Notes: generated by a model not told the origin, from the sequence alone. Positions 34,653 to 47,176 are shown, counted from the first letter of the stretch. The stretch is 64,000 nt of DNA from Volvariella volvacea V23 (GCA_000349905.1 KB722740.1:29318-93317); one strand, 5' to 3'. Translations and numbers: made by a program.

Positions 34653-36764
34653 GATGCCATCATGACCCTGGAATTAGCGCGCAGACCGGTCTTCCGGAAA
34701 AGGAATATCGCGCCGGTTTGATAGCCGGACACGACGCGACGCATTCTTATTCCCGAAATTATACAGGATGCTCACTCATGCTATTTGATTCCCAGACTAC
34801 CCCTAGTAATCAAGTACCCCAGTTAGCCAAGATGCTACGAACGGAGGCGGTTCTGTTCTTCTATCTATTGAACTAGGTGTAATGCGAGTTTCCCTATCTC
34901 CTACTGGCCGAGGGTTTTAGATCCCCTGTGATTCGTCGACTTCCACGCTGGGCATTAGGCGTGGGGGGATAATGCATCTCTAGGGAAAGATAGGAACAAG
35001 CTGTTCCTACACCTAGCGTCTTTACAAGCCCCTGATATCTTTGTCTGCAATAGGTTCGATTCAGCTAGCTCGTAAACGCAGGATTCACGGAATCCTATGG
35101 GCAGTTAATATGAAATACCTGGGTGTGGCTGGGGGAACAAAGGACGCAGAGTTGGTTGTGTCTATTGCTCCGGAAGTTGAGGCTCTCGATGGACTATCCA
35201 CACATAGCTGGCAGCTCACCACTCTCTCGCCAAACGCCACTCCAATTGTTGAATCCCGCCTTCATTTCTAGGTAAAGCCTCCAGCTTGCTGACCTGGGTA
35301 TGTCCCTGGTATGTATTCCGCCCATGCTTTCTTTCCAAATTGCTATGAGATTGTAACATGCTTGATCCCCGTGCTGGCGTTGCAATGTAGAACCAAATGA
35401 TTACCACAGATTAGATGCTTTCCGACAATGCTCGAGTTGTCATATACAACCCGGTGTACAGAGTTGGTGATAAACAATTTAGGGAAGCACTTGGAAGAGT
35501 GAGTAACGACGACTTACATATACTTTTCGTATACCGGTTGAAATGCAGCATCTTAATATCACCCACCTACCTTCTGTGGATACATGCATCTCCTGATACC
35601 AATCTCCCCAAGATGAATGGCCGTCTAATCCAACTATAATATGCATTCCAGAAGTACTCAACGGGCTCCAGTAAGCCCTTCCCCTCGAGGAACGCGTCTA
35701 GGTTCGGTGCTTCTTAACCTTAGCTTTGGTTATTTGGGTACTAAATACCGTGCCAATCGCCCATTACAATGGGATGAGACGTGACTGGGCAATGTAAATT
35801 CGTTAGGCATGGATCAGCATCTTTCCATCCCTACTTTCACTCCCATCTAACCTCGCTTCGAGTCATCGAGTCACAAACACGCTTTGGTGGCTCCATCAAA
35901 ATCAACGGTTGACCGCCGCGCGTATATACGCATATATTACCATTCAATACGGAGGAAAGTCAACACCTACAGGAGCTGACGGCCCTCCAGGTGTTTGTCT
36001 TACCTTCCGCATTAACAACAGAATTGAAGCAAGAGGGACCTGCCTCACGAGAAGTGGTCTGCACTCTCCAGCCGGATGCCAAGCACACAGCTGGAAGGGA
36101 CCAAACGTGTTGCTTGTCAAGTAGGAAGAAACCCCAGGTAACACGTAACAGATGTTCAAGGATTCGGGGTAGAATGAGTTCATTATATCAAAATGTATTT
36201 TGGTCATGGAAGCGGAAGCGGAATGATACTGCTTAGATTCGGGGGTCCCGGAGATCGAATTAGCAAAATATATTGGTAATGTCGAAACGAATAATACAAT
36301 TCATAGTGGTTTCATTGATTACACAGAGAACTTAGACCGGCATTCAATATTTCAGCACCAATGCGCGGCGTACACACTGGCGTTATTTATTTATAGGCTG
36401 TACGCCACGGATATCGACTTCTCGAATGTGATCGCTCTTGATACTCAGAAAATAATAAATCTACAAGCAACCCTGATCAACGCCAAAAGGGCAATCATGC
36501 CCGTGGCTGAGCGCTGTATGGGCGCTGTCTGGGCATTGCAGAAAGTGGACATGAGTCACAAATTAATCCTGGAACCCTAAGCCCATCTTCATGCATTGCT
36601 ATGAAGTACATAAATACATATCGAAGAAAAACAGGACAAATACTGCAATGACTTTGCGTGATACAGCAGGACAATTAATGTAGACATGACAACAAAACAG
36701 ACCCAAGTAATGATAGCAACATTCGAAACTGTACACACCTAAAATAGAAGAAACAATGTAGAAC
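34653..36764. other. gene-poor stretch with minor coding relics
   Basis: About 2.1 kb. On the minus strand near 35640-35710 the translation NLDAFLEGKGLLEPVEYFWNA reads like real protein, followed in another frame by IIVGLDGHSSWGDWYQEMHV near 35600. They do not join to a gene and I recognise no family. The rest shows nothing. Confidence 0.4.
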
Positions 36765-38033
36765 TCAGTACGTACGAGCTCGTGACGGGGGGATGGATGC
36801 CTCCAACCCTTCTTCTGCGTGGCCTGGCGGTTTCTCTGATTGATATCCTTCAGGCTCTTCGAATGGTTGCGCGTCATCCTCGTGATGCCCATAATCCTCT
36901 GAAGATGATGGTTTGTGGGTCATCAGCGGTGATGAATCAGAGCTATCCTTTGGTACAACCATGGGATCGTACGATCCAAATTCGTCCTTGTATCGCCGTA
37001 TAAAGTGTATAGTATCCAGCACCGGGATGATACACAGTGCAAACGCCATAATTTGGCCAAAACTCCATCCGTCCGATTCGGCCATCATCGTGCGGTTGTA
37101 GTACCGGAGGACTTCGATGTAGACTATCAGGACAACATAGACGAGAGCCGACACGACCAATGTTCCCACTAACTTCCAGTAGTTCTGAAGTCGGAGCTTC
37201 TTCAGTACTATCCTCCTTTGCCTCGCCTCTTTACGTTTGTCATCATCGCTTTTGTACCAGTTTGAGAGATGGTCCTTGAATCGGAAGAGGATGAAGCAAA
37301 CGATAGCAACGAGATAAACCAGGTAAAACACCAGCTGGATTGTTCGGAATGTTGTGATGCGCATTTTCCCGAAAAAGGCCCAGTAGACGTGAGTAAAGCA
37401 TTGAGGATGAAGGCCGAAATCCGGGATTGCGTAGGTTACGGAGATAGCTGAAGCGATTAGAACGAGGGCTTGACCTCCCATTATAGTACGCATCACTTTC
37501 GAGTGAGTGTCGTGCTTGAGATAGAAAATCAATGCAAGAGTTAGCACGCTTAGGAGTGCTATTCCACCAAGAGAGTTTGAGATGATGGCACTAGAAGTGA
37601 TAAAAATAGGTCAGTCTCCCAAGGTGGCCAAGAAACGACACCAAGAGGATCCACGTACTCGTATATGGTGATCTCTGGCTCGGGCATGAACCCAAGAGCG
37701 ACTGTACAAATCGCATATACAATCCCAGTCACCGCGAAGGGAGCGGAGGTGCCGACCATGCGCCAGTCGGGTTGAGAATATAGTGCGGAGATGACTGAAC
37801 AATGTATTGCCACTAGGTCAGCATTTCCAACCCAACGTAGGTACACACAGACACTCACTGAGGCAAGCCCCCTGGATGTAAAACGATCTGCAAAAGGTTC
37901 GGCATTAGCACGTGTATTACTGCCGCGCGGGTGATTTGGTGGCAAGTGGACTTGGTACTCACAATCGTACTCCCCGCCCAGAGATGTCCCCAGATGGGGC
38001 AACATCCTCACAATCAAAGTCGGCTTCGGACAT
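36765..38033 (-). CDS. GVR-type polytopic membrane protein, copy 1
   Basis: Four exons (38033-37963, 37887-37859, 37794-37659, 37590-36765) sum to 354 codons, 353 residues. The N-terminus is an acidic start followed by DISGRGVRLSFYIQGACL, in which the second exon is only 29 nt. About six to seven hydrophobic segments follow: after RMVGTSAPFAV, around IYDAIISNSLGGIALL, LIASAISVTYAI, LVFYLVYLVAIVCFILF, LVGTLVVSALVYVVLIVYI and FGQIMAFALCIIPVLDTI. The tail is long, hydrophilic and acidic (HHEDDAQPFEEPEGY). Agaricomycetes have many membrane proteins starting with this GVR motif; no function is established that I can name. Introns are in phases 2, 1, 2, as in the other two copies. Confidence 0.8.
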
Positions 38034-38910
38034 TCTTCGAAGTCGCAGGTCGTCGGAATGGCGTAGGTTATGGTAGGGGGATGAGAGAATTGTCGGGGCA
38101 GTGCCTGAACCAAGTCACCACTGGCATGGTTTATAAAGGGATATTGTGACCGCGTTAGTGCTGGGAGACTGTTCTGACGCTCAGGGTCCGATTTATTGAC
38201 CCGACACCTTATCTCAATCTGCAGAGGCTGATCAATGCTTAAATGGATGCAAATACGCACTCCACGGCGCTTTCTGGGCACTGCACTTGTTTTCTGGACA
38301 TGAGATTCAAGGAAAAGCAGGAAAAACGCCATGAATGTTCGCCCTTACCCAGCCGAACGCATACAAACGAGGCAAGTAGGTGGGCGCTTGCGTGGCTTTC
38401 CTGATTACAAATGCTGTTGATCAATTGATTGCGTCCCATGCTGATAGAAGAGTTGATAGGACCGGAGGACAACCCTGTCTTGTGCAGCATTGGCCTCGCT
38501 CCAAATTCGACAAGCTTCGTTTGTTCGTCAACAGCCATGGTCATCGGAGCCCGGTTTTAGTCCATTGGGTATGGTCAACCGCAGGTGGTGGCGTTGCTAC
38601 AGCCTAGCGACGCCAATGCCCGTCATTAGGACTGTTGGCAGACGGATGAAACGAAAGTGGCGTTTCGGACTTAGGATGCAGAAGTGATCCCTCAGATGAC
38701 GTTCACATTGCAAGCATAGGTATGTACAATGTCTAGAGACTTTTTCTGACGGATATGCAAACGATTCTACTAGATACATCATTGACCAGCGTTAGACTGT
38801 CTTAAACCCGAAATGGTACAGTACCGAAGTTACATGCAAAAAAAGAAATGCAGTCCAGCTATCCACCACACGTCATGCAGTACATCCCCTACAGCCCGAA
38901 CCCGAACAGC
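38034..38910. other. intergenic between membrane protein copies 1 and 2
   Basis: About 0.9 kb, no gene supported; upstream region of copy 1. Confidence 0.5.
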
Positions 38911-40074
38911 CTAGTAGTCATAAGATTTGTGCGTACTTGGCCCATCTTGATCTGCCTGGAACACCAGCTTATGGTACCCCTTCTCGGCCGTACGGAGCGC
39001 TCTCAGGTTACTATTAGCACGAACCCGACCGGTGGGTGGCGTGATGATCATCGGGTTCCACGTCCCAAACTTCTCTCTGTGCCGTCTGATAATGTGGCCG
39101 GTATCCATGACTGGGACAATGCATAGAGCAAATGCCATAATCTGACCAAACGTCCACCCATCCGAGGCACCCATCAATCCACGGTTATACCACCTCAATA
39201 CCTCAATGTAGACTCCGACGAGGACATAGAGGATAGCAAATACGGACAACACCCCAATCATACGACGCGTATTGCCGAGTATAGCGTCTTGATCCATTTC
39301 ACGGTCCTCGCACCCCTTTGCGAGCTTGCGTCGATGCCATATCACTCGCAAAGTCAAAAACGCGATGAATGCGCCAAGGTATACGAGGTAGAATACGAGG
39401 GTGATAGTTCGGAATGTCACTATCGAGATCTTGCCAAAGAAGACGAAGTAGATGTAGTCGAAGCATTCAGGGTAATAACCGAATTCGGGGATAGAGTACG
39501 TGACGGCTACTGCGGTTGAGAGAAGGAAGATCGTGTGTCCAGCGAGTACGGCTCTCATTGCAGTTGAACAGTGGTCGTATTTTAGCCAGTAGATGAGTGA
39601 GAGGGTTATGATGCTGAGCAAGGCGATCGCTGATAAAGATGTCGAGATGATGGCGCTAGATAGGAGTGGAGATGAAGGTCATCATGAAATTTCATTATAG
39701 GAATGGAAGTACATACTCGTATACTGTGATTTCTGGCTCGCTTTTGAATCCTAAGACCAACGTGACAACAGCATAGACCATTCCGGTTACGGCATAGGGA
39801 GCAGCCGTCCCAACCATACGGGACTTCTTGTTGGAATACAATGCAGCAAGGACTGGGACGCAAATCAGAAAGCGCAAATCAGTGGGAAGATCGCCCAACA
39901 CTTACTAAGGCATACTCCCTGGATGTAGAAGGACCTGCACAGCAAACAGCCCGAATATCAGAATGCCGAGAAGGAAGTGTCCTTTACGCTAAAGACATAC
40001 AATCGTACCCCGCGCCCAGAGATATCGCCATCGGGGCTAATCTCACTACAGCTAAGTCTTTCTGGTTCGGACAT
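38911..40074 (-). CDS. GVR-type polytopic membrane protein, copy 2
   Basis: Four exons (40074-40001, 39934-39906, 39852-39717, 39655-38911) sum to 328 codons, 327 residues. The start is MSEPERLSCSEISPDG, then DISGRGVRLSFYIQGVCL. The membrane segments match copy 1 one by one, with shared anchors such as EPEITVYDAIISTSLS, FGKISIVTFRTITLVFYLVYL, YIEVLRWYNRGLMGASDGW and FGQIMAFALCIVPVMDTGH. Exon 2 (29 nt) and exon 3 (136 nt) have exactly the lengths seen in copies 1 and 3. The C-terminal tail is shorter than in copy 1. The W-T/S-FGQ motif before the last membrane segment is conserved in all three. Transport or sensing roles are possible but not shown. Confidence 0.8.
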
Positions 40075-40833
40075 GGTGCGTCGCACGGCGGACAAGGATG
40101 GGTATAGGTGGGGGTGGGTATAGGGTAAATGGGGGAGGCATGCGTCGATGAGCCCTTTTAAGGACCTGATGGGCGCTGAAGATGGTCCCTGAGTATATTG
40201 GCTCGCCGTGTTACCCAAATAACAGATCGCTTGGATGATGTTGCGACATGCATCACTGCCCGAGTCAGCAATTGTCGATCGCCCTGGGTTTTCCTTGCAT
40301 TCATGTTCCACAGCCTCGAGGCTGGGGACGACTCTGCTAATTATAACGAGGTGATGGATTGACGTCGGTGGTGCCTTCAGTGGGCCTTGGCTTAGGTCAA
40401 GGGTCACGAGTGGTAGTACGATAATCAGACTTCTTCCAAGCACCAATGAAGAAGAATATGAAATTAGATATGACGGGGATCATGGATGAAGTCGATGGTG
40501 TTTCAACCAGCCCAAGAACACGGCATTCAGGAGGGGGAGATCTGTTGTGGCTGTGCGACTATGATAGCCGAGCAAAATGGAACATTTCACTAAATGGGGG
40601 TAGCAGTTCAGCAAGATACAACTTGAATTGGAGTGCAAAGAGGTACCATACAATGCGTAAGTGAAAGAGCAGCAAAGCAACACGACCAAACTCGTATATC
40701 CAAAGCATTTTAGATGATGTGTGTATGTGTGGAATAAATAAGAGATGCAGGAAAATGGAGAAAAGCGATATCGAGGTGGGTGCGCGCGAGACTGGAACTC
40801 GCTCAAGGACAAACAAAAAACTGATATACAATT
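40075..40833. other. intergenic between membrane protein copies 2 and 3
   Basis: About 0.76 kb, no gene supported. Confidence 0.5.
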
Positions 40834-42000
40834 CTATGCCTTCAAGTTGTCACGATATGCCTTATATGTGGTATATTTACTGTTCATGCTGTTGTCACTC
40901 CTTGTGCGCTCATGAAGCAGGTGCTCAAGTTGAGCGGAACCAGATGACTGGTCACGAGCGTGAGCGAGGGGCAAGGGAACATCCCGGCTATAAGTGAGGT
41001 GGAAACAACCCCGGTCCTTCCAATGCTGTTTCAGGACATGAATCGTATCCATGACGGGCACCACGCAGAGCCCGAATGCCACAATTTGGCCAAAATTCCA
41101 GCCCTCCGGATCTGCGATCAATGTACGGTTGAAACTTCGTAACACTTCGACATAAGCGATTGCAAATGCATAGAGGATCGAGAATATGACCAGGACTGCT
41201 GTGAGGAGCCTTCTGTTATGTTTATCTATGGCGGTATCGGTAGTATCATCGATGGTCGGAATTCTGTGGGCCTTTCTCTTGAGGTACCATTTCGTAACAG
41301 TGTAGGAGAGAAAAGCGACAAAAGCGACAAGGAAAACAGAGTAGAAGATGAGGGTGATCGTTCTGAATTTGCGTATGGAGATTTTCCCCAGGAAAATATG
41401 ATAGATCTCCTCGAAGCACTCTGGGTGAAGACCGAAGTTGGGTATCGCAATACTGACAAGGGTGGCGGATACAAGTAGGCAGAATGCTTGACCGCACACC
41501 AGGGACAGCATCACTGTTGAGTCGACGTTGTGCTTGAGCGTGTATATCAACATGAGCGCGATGACACTCAGGAGCGATATTCCAGAAAGTGATGTCGAAA
41601 TTACGGCGCTAATGCAGCCGGCGGTAAGTTCGGGATCCCATTCAACCAAGGATAGGGTGCGTACTCGTAAAGGGTAATCTCAGGTTCTGGAATAAACCCG
41701 AGCGCCAACGTACAGACGGCGTAAATCAATCCCGTCACTGCGTAAGGTGCGGCGGTACCAGTCATGCGCCATTCGGGTCGGGAGTAAGCAGCTGAGATGA
41801 CTGCAGAAAGTTGTTCAATTCACCAGTGCTTTGAAGGTGCCGGAGGGACCTACCGAGGCAAGCGCCTTGTATATAAAATGACCTGGACGGGGAGTGAATC
41901 GACGGGAGACGCCTAGGATTGAGAATGCATCGTACAATCTGACACCGCGACCAGAGATATCCGCTTCTGGTATCAACTCTGTAGTGCAATCGAAAGGCAT
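40834..42000 (-). CDS. GVR-type polytopic membrane protein, copy 3
   Basis: Four exons (42000-41936, 41882-41854, 41800-41665, 41608-40834) sum to 335 codons, 334 residues. The start is MPFDCTTELIPEA followed by DISGRGVRLSFYIQGACL. Hydrophobic segments and anchors follow the same order as in copies 1 and 2 (RMTGTAAPYAVTGLIYAV, EPEITLYDAVISTSLSG, YVEVLRSFNRTLIADPEGW, FGQIVAFGLCVVPVMDTIH). The 29-nt and 136-nt exons are again identical in length. The tail is hydrophilic with His/Asp and Ser/Thr (LEHLLHERTRSDNSMNSKY). Its donors GTACGA and GTAGGT are less standard than those of the other copies, but the exon lengths keep frame. Confidence 0.8.
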
Positions 42001-42285
42001 GAGTAGTGTCAGGTATGATTGCGGGGGGATAAGGAAATAAATCACGAAGGGCCACCCAACCCCAATCCATTTTTAAGCTGGATGCGGTGGATGCTGTTAA
42101 GCACAGCCGCTGAAGTGTTCAGCGGATGGACAAAGCTCTCAGGGTCCCCTTTGAATGGGGCATAAGCCAGATAAGGTTTAATGTGACATACTCCCCCAGT
42201 GTTCGGAACCAGCAAATTCGTGAAGCATGGTGAATGCGATTGCAATGAGATTACGAAGAGTGGCTAGTGTTAGGACAATTGTGAT

Positions 42286-43116
42286 CTATAGTCCTGCCCT
42301 TTTGATGGGGCCACTCTTCCAACGACTGTCGGCTACTTTTGAAGTTTTTGTAGGAGCAGCTGAAAATTTCCCAACCCGTTTCGCACCTCCCCAAGCAGAT
42401 AAGATCGTGCTATGGGCTGTGGACACAGATGCCTCCTTGCCATGAATCACTGCGTTCTCTAGCCCCACATGCCAGTGCCCCCTCTCCCCGGCAACCCGCA
42501 AAATCATCTCCGTCTCGTTTCGGCCTTCTCCGAGGGAGCAGCTGCTCATCGGGAATGTCTTTCCATTCTTCTTCCAGTTATGAGCGGCTTGGATGAATAC
42601 TCGCCGACCACCGTTCTTAGAACCGGGTGAACCTGCGGCAGGAGGAAGAATAGCGAGTGTTCGAACAAAACGTCTTTGCGCAACGAGAAGGCCGACAGCA
42701 CATCCAACGCCAAGAGCAAAATGTGAGAAGCAAAGCCCAAATCTTTGCCAGGTCGGTCGTTGCTCCCAATGCTGTGGTGGTTTTTGGTCCTTCACTGAAA
42801 TGGCTTCGAGGTCATCGACAAGCTGTGCCCATCTATTCCATGTCAGCTCAATTGCAGACCCACTGCAACGACGAACCCAGTCAGCTAGATGAAAGAGAAG
42901 TAAATTTAAACCGCACGTCATAAAAATGTCACAAGCAATGAGTGCCCATGTCCATCGCGCCCACCATGGTGGTACCCTCCGGAATAGTGGTGCCTTGAGT
43001 TCAGATTCAGCCGCAGCTGTTGTAGAAGTATGCTGAGCTCGCGAAAAAGAAAGAGGTGAAGATTTCACAGCGCGTTGAGCGCGAAGACAAAAGTTGGAAA
43101 ACCACAACCGATGCAT
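42286..43116 (-). CDS. TMEM223-like mitochondrial inner-membrane protein
   Basis: Uninterrupted frame; I choose the ATG at 43116 (MHRLWFSNFCLRAQRAVKSS) because it begins a basic, amphipathic, mitochondrial-type presequence, giving about 276 residues. The earlier ATG at 43188 lacks such a signal. A first membrane segment lies around WTWALIACDIFMTCGLNLLL and a second around FGLCFSHFALGVGCAVGLLV, followed by the basic QRRFVRTLAIL and a C-terminal beta-rich part (RRVFIQAAHNWKKNGKTF..., FPMSSCSLGEGRNETEMILRV). Two membrane spans followed by such a domain match the layout of TMEM223-type proteins, which in animals assist cytochrome c oxidase assembly. Identity is weak, so the name is an inference from architecture. 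It lies upstream of, and divergent from, the NTF2-like cluster. Confidence 0.55.
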   Translation of the reverse strand: MHRLWFSNFCLRAQRAVKSSPLSFSRAQHTSTTAAAESELKAPLFRRVPPWWARWTWALIACDIFMTCGLNLLLFHLADWVRRCSGSAIELTWNRWAQLVDDLEAISVKDQKPPQHWEQRPTWQRFGLCFSHFALGVGCAVGLLVAQRRFVRTLAILPPAAGSPGSKNGGRRVFIQAAHNWKKNGKTFPMSSCSLGEGRNETEMILRVAGERGHWHVGLENAVIHGKEASVSTAHSTILSAWGGAKRVGKFSAAPTKTSKVADSRWKSGPIKRAGL

Positions 43117-43606
43117 GCTGCAGAACCCGGGCCGTGTCACGGTTTGGCATCTATGGAATTCCCACGATACATAGCCCGGCCACCCCACAACTCAAGTTCG
43201 GACAAACGAGTCAAGAAACGACATAACGAAGCAGTTGTATTGGCTATGTCCTCATATATATCGCTACATGGAGCGTGTATATCTAGGCATCAGGGCCCAC
43301 CTACACGTTCTTCTTCTATAACTCCGTATTGACCTGTTCACCAATCCGGTGCTGGCCATCGCCCTTTTTGACCACTCGGACTTCGATATCTCCGGTTATC
43401 ATGTCCTATAACAGGCATAGGCATTCATCTCGACATAGACACTTACTGTTCCTATATCAGGTTGACAATTATTCGGGAAGACTCGATGGGCAATGTGGGG
43501 GCTGTATCTTTGAATATATTCATCGGATGTCGGACGCTTATTCGACCCAACATAAAAAGGTCTTGCATCTGCAAGTTGCCTCGAAGAGCAACAGCTTGCG
43601 TGCACC

Positions 43607-44266
43607 ATGTCCTCTTCCTCAGAAACCCCCGCTATTAATCACCCCCAGGCCGTAAAATGGGTCTCTGAGGTATGTCACCCTCGAGTATTGCCCTTCATTG
43701 ACTGATATTCACACCCTACCAGATGTACGAAGTTGTAGACAGGAGAGACCTATCAGTTTTCGATTTGTTCTACGCCGACGACGTTGAAGTGAACTTTGCG
43801 AATCTCCCAACCTTGGTAAACAAGAAGGATATACTCGCACAGTTTGGCTACCTCTTCAAAGCATGCGAGAAGATGCAGCATGTGTAAGTCCTTCCCAGAC
43901 AGCCAGAAATAAATTAAAGTGAAGTTAACGCCAATCAGTGTTGGGACAGGTGACCTATCCTCGCTTTGTACTCGTGACATAAGAGTCTCATCTGCTATAT
44001 TGCAGTTTACGCCACCAATGACCAAATTCTGATCAGCAGTATAGTTAAATATCGCTTCCTCAGCGGCGCCGAAACCGAGGTCAGGGCATTCACAGTGTGC
44101 CATAAGAAACCTGAGGTGAGTTCTATCAGTTGCGACTGAAACCATCTGTTATTGAGAAGTATGACTTGTAAATTAGGACGTCAAAGCAACTCGCCTGGAA
44201 ATTTACGGAGATTTTGGGGAGGTATTAAGGCTCGTTGGAGAGGTGTATGCCAATTCTGTACATTAA
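43607..44266 (+). CDS. NTF2-like (SnoaL-type) protein, copy 1
   Basis: Five exons (43607-43669, 43723-43883, 43939-43949, 44006-44115, 44177-44266) sum to 145 codons, 144 residues. The protein has the cone-fold layout: MYEVVDRRDLSVFDLFYADD, NFANLPTLVNKKDILAQF, KYRFLSGAETEVRAFTVCHK, then RLEIYGDFGEVLRLVGEVY. Family members act as small scaffolds, isomerases or binding proteins; no catalytic residues are assigned here. Exon 3 is an 11-nt microexon (TGTTGGGACAG) bounded by a CAG acceptor and a GTGACC donor; without it exons 2 and 4 are out of phase. No signal peptide is present, so it should be cytosolic. Confidence 0.82.
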
Positions 44267-45333
44267 CATGATATGCTGTATATAATACCAGAGACCGAAC
44301 AGCGCGAACCCATGGTACATGCACTGACGGAAAATATATGTCTGAATCGATGACAACTGGCATATGAACCCGAAGTCGTAGCACCACAAGAGACGAAGGC
44401 GAACCAGGGTCTAGATTGATAATTTCAGCGGGAAATATACACTCGGTAGTATTGGATGCATTGTTCCCAGGTAGATCTGATGTGTGACTCTGATGTCCCT
44501 TCGAGAGGTAGGTGGACGGTGGAGGGATATACAGAGGCTCAAGGAGCTGATAACGCAGGCCGTAAGCGCGCTTCATTGTGAAGCCCTGAGAGCATATAAC
44601 GTGTGAGTGGTTTAAGGCCAACTGTTCGTTGTCCCAATTGGTGTCTTTAGTGGATAGCCTGTTCAGAGTTTCTGATAGAGCCCCACGAGGTTGGGAATTC
44701 GAGATTTGAGAATCGGCTCTCTGCCCTTTTCCTTAAATGAGTAGTCGCCCTTGCCATCCGCGCGCGTGGGAGTGGTGCCAGTGTACTGGTGTCGAACTTC
44801 AGGATTTGGCAAAGGCTGGTTGGTTGGCAAGAGGGCAAGGTGGAGAATTAGAGGAAAAGAAAAGGAAATCAGTGTACGTGGTAGTAGAGTAAAAGGAATA
44901 GACGATAAGCCTGAAACACCTCTTGCTGTGTCTTATTCCCACGCAAAAGAGCTCAGATTGCGGATCAATCTTGTCCAGGTACAGCAACAACCAGATGATG
45001 CCCATTCGGTCCCTATATGTACCACCTCCCGACTCTGGAGAATGTATATAGCGAGGCCGATGACTACGTCCAATAACTCACCATTTACCACCCAAGTTCC
45101 TAACACCCCAGTTTTCAAGCACTCGAATTTTGACATTTCCAATCGTACCTTATCATACCTCAGTAACTTGTCAACTCGGCGCAGACGCCACTATTCCCAT
45201 CAGGCTAGCAAATATCCAGGGAGGGGCTACTAGGGCAATGTATCTATGGATGGATATCAAATGCCGAGCGCTTATCCACGCTTGAGCATAAAAGGTCTGG
45301 CTTGCTTGGATAAAGCAATAGCTCGCGCGTACC
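44267..45333. other. intergenic between NTF2-like copies 1 and 2
   Basis: About 1.1 kb. Several short open frames on both strands (44181-44621 minus, 44751-45233 plus, 44933-45142 minus), none with splice support or a domain; some are the antisense of copy 1. Confidence 0.45.
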
Positions 45334-45962
45334 ATGTCTCCTGCCTCAGAAGCTCTCTTGTCAAACCAGATAGAGTGGGCCTATGAAGTATGTCCTTCCC
45401 AACCACCACTCTCCATTACTTGACAATTGCCTACTATCAGATGTACAGAGTTATGGACGAGGAAGGCCTAGCAGTTTTCGACAGATTCTATGCGGAGGAC
45501 GTCCAGTTGAATTTCGCAAACCTACCGAGTATGGTGAGCAAAAAGCACGTGCTGGAGCATTTCGGATACCTCTTGAGCGCGTTGGAAAAGATGGAGCATA
45601 TGTAAGTCTCTCAGACCCCATTTATTCGAATTTGATCAGAAAACAACACTGCCATAGTGTTGGCGGTGGTAATTGTTTCTTCTCGGAACCAGGACCTTAT
45701 TTGATACATCGCAGTGTATCCCACCAACGATCATGTTCTTGTTAGCCATTTGATCAAATATCGTTTCATAAATGGCGCCGAAACCGAGGTTAGGGCGTTC
45801 ACAGTGTGCCACAAGAAGGCTGATGTGAGTTGCATTGATAACATACGCACTTACCATTAAGGCGTGACTTAGGAAGCCAAGGCAACTCGCCTGGAGCTTT
45901 TCGGCGATTTTGGGGAGGTGATTAGACTCCTTGGAGAGGTGTATGTCGATGCTGCGTATTAA
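45334..45962 (+). CDS. NTF2-like (SnoaL-type) protein, copy 2
   Basis: Five exons (45334-45387, 45441-45601, 45658-45668, 45715-45824, 45873-45962) sum to 142 codons, 141 residues. The start is MSPASEALLSNQIEWAYE. The core reads MYRVMDEEGLAVFDRFYAED, NFANLPSMVSKKHVLEHF, KYRFINGAETEVRAFTVCHK and RLELFGDFGEVIRLLGEVY. Exons 2, 3 and 4 (161, 11 and 110 nt) are the same lengths as in copies 1, 3 and 4. The microexon is TGTTGGCGGTG. It is most similar to copy 1, from which it is separated by 1.1 kb. Confidence 0.82.
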
Positions 45963-46531
45963 TAAGGCACACTCTACTTGCGATCTTGGAAGCCTTTATG
46001 TTCTCATCTTATTTTATCAACTAGCCCTGATGACCAACTGACCCTCGCAGTAACTTATATGTGGTAATTCTAATCTTTATCAGGATCATCCACCTCGTTA
46101 CCCTATAGTCGAAAGATAGGTAAACACACGGAGGAGGGTAGCACCACATCGATATGAGCGACAAGCCAACGACAAATGAAGGGTTTGGCAACTATGTGTC
46201 CTGCATGCATGAACCGAATCTTGCACAGGGTCGCTGGCATTCAGTTGGCTACGGTTACCGCATGCTTGCACCTTGGCAAGTTATTTCCCTTTTACTTCAC
46301 ACCGCAATGCTTCGCAATAGGCAATTAACGAGAGGCGTTTCTCACATCTGCGACTGCGGTACCCATTGTGGCATACGAAGTGACTTATATGCACAAGCTT
46401 GATAACGACGAGTTTCAAGGACTCCCGTGAACAGCGCATATCCATGCATTTGGTTCCGAGTGCGCAAACGCCCAGCTAAAAGGTGTCGTGTGTGCACGTA
46501 GCAAGCGACCCAATCCCACGCATCTCCACTC
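45963..46531. other. intergenic between NTF2-like copies 2 and 3
   Basis: About 0.57 kb with no gene. It ends with the promoter of copy 3. Confidence 0.5.
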
Positions 46532-47176
46532 ATGTCTTCGGATTCCCAGCAAGTTCACGATGAGGTTAAATGGGTCACTGAGGTGCGAGTGCCAATCCTA
46601 AGTTGTACATAGATTTAGGGGCTCATCAGCCCGTGATGGCAGTTATATGCAGCGGTTGACGGACGCGATTTAACTCTGTTCGACAAATACTTTATCGACG
46701 ATCCTATCGTCAACTTTGGCAACTTGCCAACGATGGACAAGAAGGAAGACGTTGTAAAGCAATTTAAGTACCTATTCGATGCAACGGAGAAGTTGGAGCA
46801 CGAGTAGGTCTTCTATATCGATACCCCTTTAATAATTGACGAATGCGTTGACACCGCAGGATTGAAAGAGGTACTAGATTGGCTTCTATTCTGGGAGAAA
46901 ATCTAACTCGTGATGACACTTAGTTGACTCTATCGATGAGCAACTCCACGTTAGAAATTTGATCAAGATTACCCTCCTAGGTGGCACGGAGACCTCAGTG
47001 AAGGCATTCACCGTCTGCTACAAGGCACCTGGTGTAAGTCAACAAGTCATGGACTATTGACAATTTTAATGCACGGCATGCAGGCTGTGAAGGCTGATCG
47101 TCTTGACATATATGGTGACTTTGGCGAAGCTTTTAGGCTAGTAGGAGAAGTGTACGCAAAGGCTGCAGAGAAGTGA
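46532..47176 (+). CDS. NTF2-like (SnoaL-type) protein, copy 3
   Basis: Five exons (46532-46582, 46643-46803, 46860-46870, 46924-47033, 47084-47176) sum to 142 codons, 141 residues. The start is MSSDSQQVHDEVKWVTE. The core has LYAAVDGRDLTLFDKYFIDD, NFGNLPTMDKKEDVVKQF, TLLGGTETSVKAFTVCYK and RLDIYGDFGEAFRLVGEVY. It is more diverged than copies 1 and 2, yet keeps the 161/11/110 exon lengths. The microexon is GATTGAAAGAG, and the donor before it is the unusual GTAGGT. The gene converges on the polygalacturonase gene with only 146 bp between the stop codons. Confidence 0.8.

Noticed and set aside
44181..44621. Minus-strand 146-codon frame
   Set aside because: Its 3' half is antisense to the last exon of NTF2-like copy 1 and it lacks any domain.
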